Shown piece after piece: positions 1-5,344 of a stretch of DNA of 5,370 nt (position 1 is the first letter of the stretch; each line of letters starts with the position of its first letter). Made by a program: the position numbers and the translations under genes. The stretch covers positions 172 to 5,541 of the forward strand of contig PKXB01000206.1 in assembly GCA_003133345.1 (NCBI GenBank), given 5' to 3'. The notes beneath the pieces are model-generated. The model searched no databases and was not told the DNA's origin. It saw nothing but the letters and a program-made list of their open reading frames with translations. The DNA comes from Hyphomicrobiales bacterium (GTDB taxonomy: Bacteria; Pseudomonadota; Alphaproteobacteria; Rhizobiales; Xanthobacteraceae).

Positions 1-1
1 C

Positions 2-1384
2 GCCGGTACGGCTCAAGAGCTCGTTTCTCAGCGCGTCGCGCTCACGCTCGAGGAGCCGGCGGACACGCCGACCGTCGAATTGATCCGGCGCACCAAGGAC
101 AAGCTCAAGCGGCGTTTGCCGCCGCGCGAGGTGTCTGCTGACCAGGCGCCGATCTACCAGAACACCATCACCGGAAAGAATATTGACTTAAATCTATTGC
201 CGATCCCGCGGCACTGGCCGCTCGATGGCGGCCGTTATGCCGGTACCGGCGATGCGGTGATCACCCGCGATCCCGACAGCGGTTATCTCAACGTCGGCAC
301 CTACCGGATGATGGTGCAAGGAAAATCACAGGTCGGGCTCTACCTCTCGCCCGGCAAGGACGCGCGCCTGCACATCACCCGGGCCTGGCAGCAGGGCAAG
401 CCCATCAACGTCGCCGCCGCCTGGGGCATCGATCCCCTGTTCATGTTGGTTGGCTCGCAGACATTTCCCAAGAACGTGTCCGAATACGAATACGCTGGCG
501 GCATCAAGGGCCAGCCGATCCCGGTCGTACGCGGCAAGAAGTCCGATCTGCTGATCCCCGCCAACGCTGAACTGGTCATCGAAGGCATCATCCGCCCCAA
601 TTCGGTAAAAGCGGAAGGACCATTTGGCGAATTCCCCGGCTATTACGGACGCCCCGAAGCCGGCTGCCCGCTCGTGGACATCACCGCGGTGCACTACCGT
701 TCGCAACCTATCCTGACCAACGCCCTGATGGCGGATTATCCGTCCTGCGAACAGAGCGGCTTTTTCTCCGTGATTCGATCCGCCAAGATCTGGGATGATC
801 TCGACAAGCTCGGTATCCCCGGTATCCATGGGGTCTATGCGCACCCGGCGGCGGCGGGCGGCTTCGGCATGACCGTCATCAGCCTCGAGCAGCGCTACGC
901 CGGACACGCCGCGCAGGTGCTGGCGCTGGCGGCCCAGGTTCCCGGTGGCGCCTACTACACCAAATGGATCATCGCCGTCGACGAGGACGTCGACCCGACC
1001 GACATGGACCAGGTGATCTGGGCGATGGCGAGCCGCTGCAACCCGATCGACGACATCGATATTCTGCGCAACACATGGAGCACCTGGCTCGATCCTACCC
1101 AGAACCCGCCAGAAAAACGACCCTACGGTTCGAAGGCGCTGATCAACGCTTGCAAGGAGCACCGCCACCTCCCGGTCTTTTCCAAGCGCACCACGCTGCG
1201 CAAAAAGGTCTACGATCAGGTTGCTGCGCGCTGGACGGAACTTGGGTTGCCAGGACAGATCCCAACTGTCAGGGCGTTCGAAGCCGAGAACAAAGTCACC
1301 TATCACGAGGTCGGTGGTTTCGAACCGGGCCGTCAGCCGGGTGAAAATAAGCCGGCAAGCAAGAAGAACAAAAATAAAAAATAA
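2..1384 (+). CDS. UbiD-family prFMN-dependent decarboxylase, 5' end cut by window edge
   Basis: The reading frame is open from base 2 to the TAA at 1382-1384 (460 residues visible). Alignment with the second UbiD in this window suggests about 60 N-terminal residues lie outside; the TTG at 80 is internal, not a start. UbiD enzymes are cytoplasmic and (de)carboxylate aromatic or unsaturated acids using prenylated FMN. Visible signatures, compared with A. niger Fdc1: NVGTYR at 290-307 (Asn of the metal site, Arg of the catalytic triad), SEYEYAG from 479 (metal-site Glu at 482-484), and EGPFGE at 614-631, which holds both catalytic glutamates. The C-terminal block with DEDVDPTDMDQ and RNTWSTWLDP is also typical. 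Oddities: the residue 23 after the Asn, a metal-binding His in Fdc1 and in the paralogue, is Asp (359-361); rare A/T-rich codons cluster at 178-200; the C-terminus is a Lys/Asn-rich tail (NKPASKKNKNKK). It converges on the minus-strand operon. Substrate unknown. Confidence 0.93.
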   Translation, partial: AGTAQELVSQRVALTLEEPADTPTVELIRRTKDKLKRRLPPREVSADQAPIYQNTITGKNIDLNLLPIPRHWPLDGGRYAGTGDAVITRDPDSGYLNVGTYRMMVQGKSQVGLYLSPGKDARLHITRAWQQGKPINVAAAWGIDPLFMLVGSQTFPKNVSEYEYAGGIKGQPIPVVRGKKSDLLIPANAELVIEGIIRPNSVKAEGPFGEFPGYYGRPEAGCPLVDITAVHYRSQPILTNALMADYPSCEQSGFFSVIRSAKIWDDLDKLGIPGIHGVYAHPAAAGGFGMTVISLEQRYAGHAAQVLALAAQVPGGAYYTKWIIAVDEDVDPTDMDQVIWAMASRCNPIDDIDILRNTWSTWLDPTQNPPEKRPYGSKALINACKEHRHLPVFSKRTTLRKKVYDQVAARWTELGLPGQIPTVRAFEAENKVTYHEVGGFEPGRQPGENKPASKKNKNKK

Positions 1385-1541
1385 CATGTGAGGCCAATTT
1401 CGGCTGCGCCGCACGGCCGCCCTTGTAGGCCACATCGCGGACCCAATGGCAGCGGCGCATGAAATAGTCACGCGGCGAGGTCGTGAAACCATGCGATGGC
1501 GCGGAGTAATCCTATGCGCGAGAGGGGCGTGGCTCGCGGAC
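1385..1541. other. convergent intergenic gap
   Basis: This 157-bp gap separates the 3' ends of the plus-strand UbiD gene and the minus-strand binding-protein gene. I find no GC-rich stem directly followed by a T-run on either strand, so no convincing terminator. On the minus strand one frame from about 1515 to 1385 is stop-free with G/C-biased third positions (it includes SPRDYFMRRCHWVRDVAYKG). It has no start codon with a Shine-Dalgarno, and a TAG lies just upstream. It may be a decayed coding remnant, but I do not recognise the family. Confidence 0.5.
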
Positions 1542-2513
1542 TCACTGCGTCGGGACGTGCGCCTCTTTGATCACGTCGCTCCAGACCTTGGTTTCTTGTT
1601 TGATGAAGGCTGAGGCCTCGGCCGGGCTGCCGCCGGCAGCCTGCAAGTTGAGCTTGGCGAAATGGGCCTGCACCTCAGGGGCCTGCAATACCTCGTTGAT
1701 CGCCTTGTTGAGCTTGGCGACGATTGCGGCTGGCGTTTTCGGCGGAGCCACGATCGCATTCCACGCGCGCGATTCGAAGTTCTTTGCGGCGACCTCGCCG
1801 AGTGTTGGAACGTCCGGCAGGTTCGCAATCCGTTTGGCTGTCGCCACCGCCAGAATGCGCGCGCGGCCAGCCTCGTGCAGCTTGATCGCCGAGGCGAGTT
1901 CCATGAAGATAATGTCGACGTGGCTGGCGATAAGATCGTTGAGCGCTGGCGCGGTGCCTTTGTAGGGCACGTGCACGAGCTTGGTACCGGTCACCGTCTC
2001 GAACAGCGCCGCGGTCAGATGCGATGTGGTGCCGATGCCCTGCGAGGCATAATTGATCTTGTCCGGATTGGCCTTGGCATAGGCGATGAATTCCTGCGCG
2101 GTCTTGGCCGGGAAATCCGGCCGTACAAGCAGAACATTGGGAATCATTGTCATGATTGCGACCGGCTCGAACAGCGTCGGATCGAAATTCATCTGCTTGT
2201 ACAGCAGCGGATTGATCGTAAGTGGTGACGACTGCGCGGCGAGCAGGGTATAGCCATCGGGATCGGAATGGAACACAACATCGGCGCCGATATTGCCCGC
2301 GGCTCCCGCCCGGTTTTCAACCACCACCGGCTGGCCGAGCCGCTTCTGTAAGCCGTTGGCGACGATGCGCGTGACGGTATCGACGCCACCGCCGGCTGGC
2401 ACGCAAACGATGATCCTGATCGGTCTGTTGGGATAATTGGCCGCGGCGTCCTGCGCCAATGCGCTGGATGCATAAAGCATGGCTGCGGAAACCAGAGCCA
2501 GAATTATATGCAT
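1542..2513 (-). CDS. Tct/Bug-family periplasmic solute-binding protein
   Basis: This 323-residue protein has the usual length of Bug/TctC extracytoplasmic receptors, which bind carboxylates in the periplasm (for TctC, as part of a TctABC tripartite carrier). The ATG at 2513 is chosen because AAAGGA (2521-2526) lies 7 nt upstream and a signal peptide begins there: hydrophobic residues 3-19, then ALA-Q, predicting cleavage after residue 20. The n-region has no Lys or Arg, which is unusual. Family blocks: YPNRPIRIIV (27-36), the ligand loop with PAGGGVD (39-45), VVVENRAGAAGNIGA (73-87), NYASQGIGTTSH (154-165), HVPYKG (181-186), and the late LAVATAKR plus LPDVPTLGE (221-240). It is the last gene of the minus-strand operon, 83 bp after the aldolase-family gene. 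No TctA or TctB membrane gene is in the window, so it may be an orphan receptor sharing a distant permease. The operon suggests an aromatic or other organic carboxylate ligand; that is inference. Confidence 0.93.
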   Translation of the reverse strand: MHIILALVSAAMLYASSALAQDAAANYPNRPIRIIVCVPAGGGVDTVTRIVANGLQKRLGQPVVVENRAGAAGNIGADVVFHSDPDGYTLLAAQSSPLTINPLLYKQMNFDPTLFEPVAIMTMIPNVLLVRPDFPAKTAQEFIAYAKANPDKINYASQGIGTTSHLTAALFETVTGTKLVHVPYKGTAPALNDLIASHVDIIFMELASAIKLHEAGRARILAVATAKRIANLPDVPTLGEVAAKNFESRAWNAIVAPPKTPAAIVAKLNKAINEVLQAPEVQAHFAKLNLQAAGGSPAEASAFIKQETKVWSDVIKEAHVPTQ

Positions 2514-2596
2514 TTTTCGGTCCTTTCCTTCGCCGCCTCGGAGCCGGCACGCCCGCTCCGCCGAAACGTTCGAATTCTTATCGAATCCTCGTGCGC
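2514..2596 (-). other. intercistronic spacer with GC-rich hairpin
   Basis: This 83-bp spacer lies between the aldolase-family gene and the binding-protein gene. It holds an inverted repeat, CGGAGC at 2539-2544 and GCTCCG at 2555-2560, with a 10-nt loop. No T-run follows on the minus strand, so it is not an intrinsic terminator. It lies about 13 nt before the Shine-Dalgarno of the binding-protein gene and could act as an mRNA processing or stability element. A shorter dyad, TTCGA-N7-TCGAA, lies close by around 2570-2586. Confidence 0.4.
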
Positions 2597-3361
2597 TTAC
2601 TTGTCGCTGCGGGAAAAGCCCGGGCCGATGTCCAACGTCAGCGGGTAATAGGGACGATCCACGCTTCGGCACCAATTCTCCCAGCCCCGTTCGAGCGTGA
2701 AACCGGCGCGGCCCCTGGTATTGGCGGCGATTTCGCCGTCGCTCAAGTAGGTGACGTCGCCCATTGCCAGCGCCTTGCTGAGCATCTGGGCGTTGATCTC
2801 CATGTAGACCGACGTGAAAACTGCTTCACGCAACGACTTTCCAACCACCACGCTGCCGTGGCCGCGCATCATCGCCGAGGTGCGCGATGCGAGCGTCTTG
2901 GCGAGGTCGCGTCCCATCTCCATGTTGGTGACGAGTAGATTAGTGCTGTCGCCGAATGTGTCGCAAATGTCCCAGTTCGGTACGTCACGGCCGACTGGCG
3001 AAGCCATGTGCATGATTGCGCCGAAGCGCTGCGACTTCACGACCGAGAATGGCACGATATTGGGGCTGTGGCTGTGCACGACTGCCATCGCGTCCGGGCG
3101 CGCCTCCAGCACGGCGCCATGGATGAACCTCTCCGAATACGGCTTCCCCGGTTCAGGGCCAACGACTTTGCCGTCGAGAGTAAATTCCATGATGTCGTCG
3201 ATCTGGACGCACATCGGCGCTCGGGCGCGAGCCATGAGAAAGCGGCCGGAGTTGTCCGGGTGACGGATCGACACGTGGCCGAACGAATCGAGTACGTTGT
3301 TGTTGGCGAGAATCCGGTTCGCGGTGACGAGATCTTCCTTCAACTGATCCAAGTCAGTCAT
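2597..3361 (-). CDS. class II aldolase/adducin-family protein, probable metal-dependent decarboxylase or aldolase
   Basis: This 254-residue cytoplasmic protein carries the class II aldolase fold signatures. They are GHVSIRHP (28-35), the catalytic-type Glu in YSERFIHG (Glu77), the zinc pair HSHS (His96 and His98), and the third metal His in RGHGSVVVG (His168). Glu77/His96/His98/His168 match Glu73/His92/His94/His155 of fuculose-phosphate aldolase. The ATG at 3361 is chosen because GGAG (3369-3372) lies 7 nt upstream and homology begins there; an in-frame ATG at 3448 would only add 29 unconserved residues. From memory, the GRFLMARARAP and EARPDAMAVVHSHSP style resembles the subgroup with HCOMODA decarboxylase (CmtD) and dihydroxyphthalate decarboxylase (PhtC), rather than sugar-phosphate aldolases. 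Sitting between a UbiD decarboxylase and a carboxylate-binding protein favours aromatic-acid metabolism. The start overlaps the stop of a possible 17-residue leader ORF. The exact substrate is not determined. Confidence 0.92.
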   Translation of the reverse strand: MTDLDQLKEDLVTANRILANNNVLDSFGHVSIRHPDNSGRFLMARARAPMCVQIDDIMEFTLDGKVVGPEPGKPYSERFIHGAVLEARPDAMAVVHSHSPNIVPFSVVKSQRFGAIMHMASPVGRDVPNWDICDTFGDSTNLLVTNMEMGRDLAKTLASRTSAMMRGHGSVVVGKSLREAVFTSVYMEINAQMLSKALAMGDVTYLSDGEIAANTRGRAGFTLERGWENWCRSVDRPYYPLTLDIGPGFSRSDK

Positions 3362-3411
3362 GCCGCTGCTCCAAGTTCGCCCATGCGGTGATTGGAAGCA
3401 TTCTTGACCAA
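3358..3411 (-). CDS. possible 17-residue leader ORF coupled to the aldolase-family gene
   Basis: A TTG at 3411 begins an 18-codon frame (peptide beginning fMet-VKNASNHRMG and ending GELGAAA). It ends in TGA at 3360-3358 and overlaps the aldolase ATG by four bases (ATGA), the classic arrangement for translational coupling. The best purine-rich Shine-Dalgarno of the operon, GGGAGGAG at 3419-3426, lies 7 nt before this TTG and is too far (over 55 nt) to serve the aldolase ATG directly. The peptide matches nothing I recognise. It could be a real leader or small protein, or a chance frame next to a purine-rich stretch. Confidence 0.3.
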   Translation of the reverse strand: MVKNASNHRMGELGAAA

Positions 3412-3418
3412 GGTAATT

Positions 3419-3426
3419 CTCCTCCC
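3419..3426 (-). promoter_or_regulatory. strong Shine-Dalgarno (GGGAGGAG) without an annotated gene start
   Basis: The minus strand reads GGGAGGAG between the stop of the second UbiD gene (3473) and the aldolase-family gene (3361). At 7 nt spacing it points to a TTG at 3411, the start of the possible leader ORF. The aldolase gene has its own weaker GGAG at 3369-3372. Confidence 0.4.
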
Positions 3427-3472
3427 ACCGTTCGTGAGCGGAAAACAAATCAAGACGAGGTCGCGAATAAAG

Positions 3473-4939
3473 TCAGCCTGATTTTGTTTTCTCGCGACTT
3501 CCGTCCAGCATCCAGGAAAACATCTCTTTGGTCCGGCGCGCCGTTTCCGGCAGCGGCATGTTTACAATTGGATACTGGTCTTTCCAGTGGAACGGCCGGC
3601 AGGCGTCGATGATGGCGCGGCTATTGGTGAAATCACCCTGCGCCTTGCGTTCGGGGGGGATTGATGGATCGAGCGGTGTCGACCAGGCGTTACGGATAAT
3701 ATCGATCGACGTCGCCGGGTCTGAGCGCGTGCACACGGCCCACATCAGCTCTTCGAGGTCGGATACATCGATGTCGTCGTCGACCACGATTACATACTTA
3801 CCGGCATAGGCGGCCGAACGGCACATTGCCGCGAGATGTCCGGCCTGGCGGGCATGCCCCGGATAACGCTGCTTGATTGACACGGCTGTGAGCTGACGGG
3901 ATCCACCAGCCTCGTGGCACCAGGTGGCGACGACGTCGGGCAGACCTGTTTTCTTTAACTCCTGTTTGAGTAACGCCGATCGCATCACGGCGCGATAACG
4001 TGCCTGCTCCTCCGGCGGCCGTTGCGGAGGGCAGCCGAGAAGGATCGGGTCATTGCGATGGTAAATTGCCTTGACGTCGAGCACCGGCTCGCTGCGCATC
4101 TTTGAGCCATAGTAGCCGGTCCATTCACCGAACGGTCCTTCCGGCAGCGTGTTGCCCGGTTGTACAAAACCCTCGATTACCACCTCGGCATTGGCCGGAT
4201 AGGGCAGACCCGTGTGCTTGCCCAGCACGACTTTCTGCGGTCGCCCGCGATAGGCGCCGGCGATTTCGTACTCGCAAATGCCGTAGGGCACCTCGGTGCA
4301 CGCCATCAGGAAGGTGAGCGGATCGCCGCCGATCACGATGCACACCGGCATGGGCTTATTGAGCGCCTGGTATTTGTCGCGATGAATGCGACCGTGCTTG
4401 CCGGGTGAGATGTAGAAGCCAAGTCGTTTGGCGTCGTGGATCATTACGCGATAGGTGCCGGCATTGACCCAGCCATCGTCGGGATCGCGCGTGACATTGA
4501 AGCTGCCGGTGCCGATATATCGACGTCCCTCATCGCGGTCGTGCCAGACCGGGGTTGGGAAACGGGTGACGTCCACCGCGTCACCTTCGATCACGTTCTC
4601 CATGACCGGACCGGTCTCCACCACCTGGTATGGCAGCGGCTTGTCGGAGATCTTCTGAAAGTCGGTAAGGAATGCCTCGGACAGCTCGATCTTATTGAGA
4701 TCGGGCGGAAGGCCGAGCGTCATGTTCTGCCGCCGGCCGCCAAAGAAGTTGGTGAGCACCCGGAAGCCTTTTGGATAGCCCGGGATATCGTCGAACAGCG
4801 CCACGGGTGCCTTGGCGTCGTGCTGCAACAGCTCTGCCGCCATGCCGATATCTTCCTGCCAGGAGTATCCGTTGGCGCGCACCAGTTCACCAAGCTTGTC
4901 AGCTTCGACGATCCATTCGCGCAGATCGTCATAGGCCAC
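3473..4939 (-). CDS. UbiD-family prFMN-dependent decarboxylase, full length
   Basis: This 488-residue protein is the normal UbiD size. It begins like other UbiD members (AYDDLREWIVEADKLGELV). Fdc1-equivalent residues are all present: Asn159 and Arg164 in NAGTYR, His182 in SPGKHGR, Glu223 in CEYEIAG, and Glu267 and Glu272 in EGPFGE. The C-terminal DDDIDVSDLEEL and RNAWSTPLDP blocks are intact. It is a paralogue of the plus-strand UbiD and probably (de)carboxylates an aromatic or unsaturated acid in the cytoplasm with prenylated FMN from UbiX. It is the first gene of the minus-strand operon, 61 bp before the leader ORF. The start is uncertain. The GTG at 4939 fits family length but lacks a Shine-Dalgarno. 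An in-frame ATG at 5041 would add 34 unconserved residues and lies close to a FixK-type box. The ATG with a good Shine-Dalgarno (4974) is out of frame, so an indel near the 5' end is possible. The open frame back to 5236 crosses non-coding repeats. Confidence 0.92.
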   Translation of the reverse strand: MAYDDLREWIVEADKLGELVRANGYSWQEDIGMAAELLQHDAKAPVALFDDIPGYPKGFRVLTNFFGGRRQNMTLGLPPDLNKIELSEAFLTDFQKISDKPLPYQVVETGPVMENVIEGDAVDVTRFPTPVWHDRDEGRRYIGTGSFNVTRDPDDGWVNAGTYRVMIHDAKRLGFYISPGKHGRIHRDKYQALNKPMPVCIVIGGDPLTFLMACTEVPYGICEYEIAGAYRGRPQKVVLGKHTGLPYPANAEVVIEGFVQPGNTLPEGPFGEWTGYYGSKMRSEPVLDVKAIYHRNDPILLGCPPQRPPEEQARYRAVMRSALLKQELKKTGLPDVVATWCHEAGGSRQLTAVSIKQRYPGHARQAGHLAAMCRSAAYAGKYVIVVDDDIDVSDLEELMWAVCTRSDPATSIDIIRNAWSTPLDPSIPPERKAQGDFTNSRAIIDACRPFHWKDQYPIVNMPLPETARRTKEMFSWMLDGSREKTKSG

Positions 4940-4983
4940 GCGCGCTTGGCAATTTTCAGTGACGCAATATTCATGCCGTTTTT

Positions 4984-4991
4984 CCTCACCT
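4984..4991 (-). promoter_or_regulatory. Shine-Dalgarno (AGGTGAGG) leading to an out-of-frame ATG
   Basis: AGGTGAGG lies 9 nt before an ATG at 4974 on the minus strand. That ATG reads MNIASLKIAKRAWPMT, whereas the UbiD homology starting at 4939 is in a different frame (offset 35 nt). One extra base between them, for example in the GCGCGCG run at about 4939-4946, would join the two frames. This is the expected place for the ribosome to load on the operon mRNA. Confidence 0.45.
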
Positions 4992-5005
4992 AGATCGCAC
5001 CAGTA

Positions 5006-5024
5006 TGTTTTTGTATGTAAAACA
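5006..5024. promoter_or_regulatory. inverted repeat TGTTTT-N7-AAAACA, possible operator
   Basis: Perfect 6-bp arms at 5006-5011 and 5019-5024 flank 7 bp. The dyad lies about where transcription would begin if the upstream FixK-type box acts from near -41. A direct repeat GTATGT at 5003 and 5013 (10 bp apart) overlaps it. The position suits a repressor site, but no regulator gene is visible and A/T-rich dyads arise by chance. Confidence 0.25.
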
Positions 5025-5025
5025 A

Positions 5026-5031
5026 ATAGTC
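5026..5031 (-). promoter_or_regulatory. weak candidate -10 element (GACTAT)
   Basis: On the minus strand GACTAT begins about 29 bp downstream of the centre of the FixK/FNR-type box, the spacing expected for a class II activated promoter. It matches TATAAT at only three positions, as is common for activator-dependent promoters. Transcription would start near 5019-5020, giving a leader of about 45 nt to the ATG at 4974. Confidence 0.2.
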
Positions 5032-5052
5032 CATTTCCCATGCGCGCGCGTC

Positions 5053-5068
5053 CTTGACTTGGGTCAAG
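5053..5068. promoter_or_regulatory. FixK/FNR-type box upstream of the UbiD operon
   Basis: CTTGAC-TTGG-GTCAAG is a perfect dyad with 6-bp arms and a 4-bp spacer. Its core TTGACTTGGGTCAA (5054-5067) fits the FNR/FixK half-site pattern TTGA-N6-TCAA used in rhizobia and relatives to activate genes at low oxygen. It lies 79 bp upstream of the out-of-frame ATG at 4974 and 114 bp upstream of the GTG chosen for the UbiD gene. If active, it implies the UbiD, aldolase-family and binding-protein genes are induced in microoxic or anoxic conditions. A related Crp/FNR-family regulator is an alternative reader. Confidence 0.6.
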
Positions 5069-5115
5069 CATCCCTGTGTGTAGCGAAAACCTCATCCGGC
5101 GAAGATTTTGGCCTT

Positions 5116-5178
5116 GGCAAGTGAAATTCCCTGTTCTTGCGTTAGAAATCCCTGTTCCGCCGAAATAATTCTCTGTTC
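5116..5178. repeat. three 21-bp imperfect tandem repeats with core CTGTTC
   Basis: The hexamer CTGTTC recurs at 5131, 5152 and 5173, exactly 21 bp apart, each preceded by a similar A/T-rich block ending in TTCCC, ATCCC or TTCTC. The shared core is roughly AA(T/A)TC(C/T)CTGTTC. On the minus strand the units read as AACAGGGA-like blocks. I recall similar CAGGGAATT-type arrays from Bradyrhizobium-group intergenic DNA, so this is probably a dispersed non-coding repeat. The 21-bp period equals two helical turns and also seven codons, which is why long open frames cross it. Confidence 0.65.
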
Positions 5179-5266
5179 GGTTGCGTAGGGGGTATAGTGA
5201 TAGTGGTAAAAGTAGGCCATTTCCGACCCTAAGCAAATAAAATCGTTAATTTTAGACCGCGTGCGC

Positions 5267-5317
5267 AAAAAAAATGCGCCGTGCGGCATGTCCGCTTTAC
5301 CCCGAATAGCGGACATG
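5267..5317 (-). terminator. weak candidate terminator for a gene beyond the right edge
   Basis: On the minus strand a 10-bp stem (arms at 5317-5308 and 5296-5287, 11-nt loop) is followed 12 nt later by a run of eight T (5274-5267). A small GCC-GCAC-GGC hairpin lies between them. The gap is longer than in a standard intrinsic terminator, and the palindrome may simply be a dispersed repeat. If real, it would end a transcript entering from the right. Confidence 0.3.
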
Positions 5318-5344
5318 GACCGGCGGCTCTCGCATGTCCGCTTT
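5287..5344. repeat. palindromic CATGTCCGCT element with an extra direct copy
   Basis: CATGTCCGCT (5287-5296) and AGCGGACATG (5308-5317) form a perfect 10-bp inverted repeat around an 11-nt loop. A further copy begins at 5333, so the 13-mer GCATGTCCGCTTT occurs twice (5286-5298 and 5332-5344). I associate CATGTCCGCT/AGCGGACAT palindromes with repeated intergenic DNA in Bradyrhizobium and relatives; automated annotation often turns them into small ORFs beginning MSAIRGKAD, as the minus strand does here. Confidence 0.7.

Noticed and set aside
1367..1420. T-rich tract on the minus strand (end of the first UbiD gene) as terminator of the minus-strand operon
   Set aside because: The nearest stem (CGGC-GCA-GCCG) is only 4 bp and lies about 20 nt before the T-tract, so it does not fit an intrinsic terminator; the tract is explained by the Lys/Asn codons of the UbiD tail.
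326..1492. 388-codon open frame on the minus strand opposite the first UbiD gene
   Set aside because: It is antisense to a gene with clear UbiD motifs, has no recognisable domain, and arises from the G/C-rich third positions of the real gene.
1662..2228. 188-codon plus-strand frame opposite the binding-protein gene, and similar plus-strand frames at 2459-3391 and 4436-4993
   Set aside because: Each is antisense to a gene with conserved family motifs and shows no domain of its own.
2514..2675. In-frame upstream extension of the binding-protein gene (54 codons)
   Set aside because: It overlaps the end of the aldolase gene and would bury the signal peptide; the ATG at 2513 has a good Shine-Dalgarno and starts directly at the signal peptide.
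3362..3448. In-frame upstream extension of the aldolase-family gene (29 codons)
   Set aside because: The added residues look non-conserved, and the ATG at 3361 has its own GGAG at proper spacing.
4940..5236. In-frame 99-residue N-terminal extension of the full-length UbiD
   Set aside because: It translates the 21-bp repeats, the FixK-type box and leader sequence. UbiD family length and N-terminal homology fit a start at 4939.
5092..5316. 74-codon minus-strand frame starting MSAIRGKAD, with an internal ATG at 5220 preceded by AGGG
   Set aside because: It starts inside a palindromic repeat and ends through the 21-bp array. The composition looks like translated repeats; a 42-residue peptide from 5220 cannot be excluded but has no support beyond the weak AGGG.
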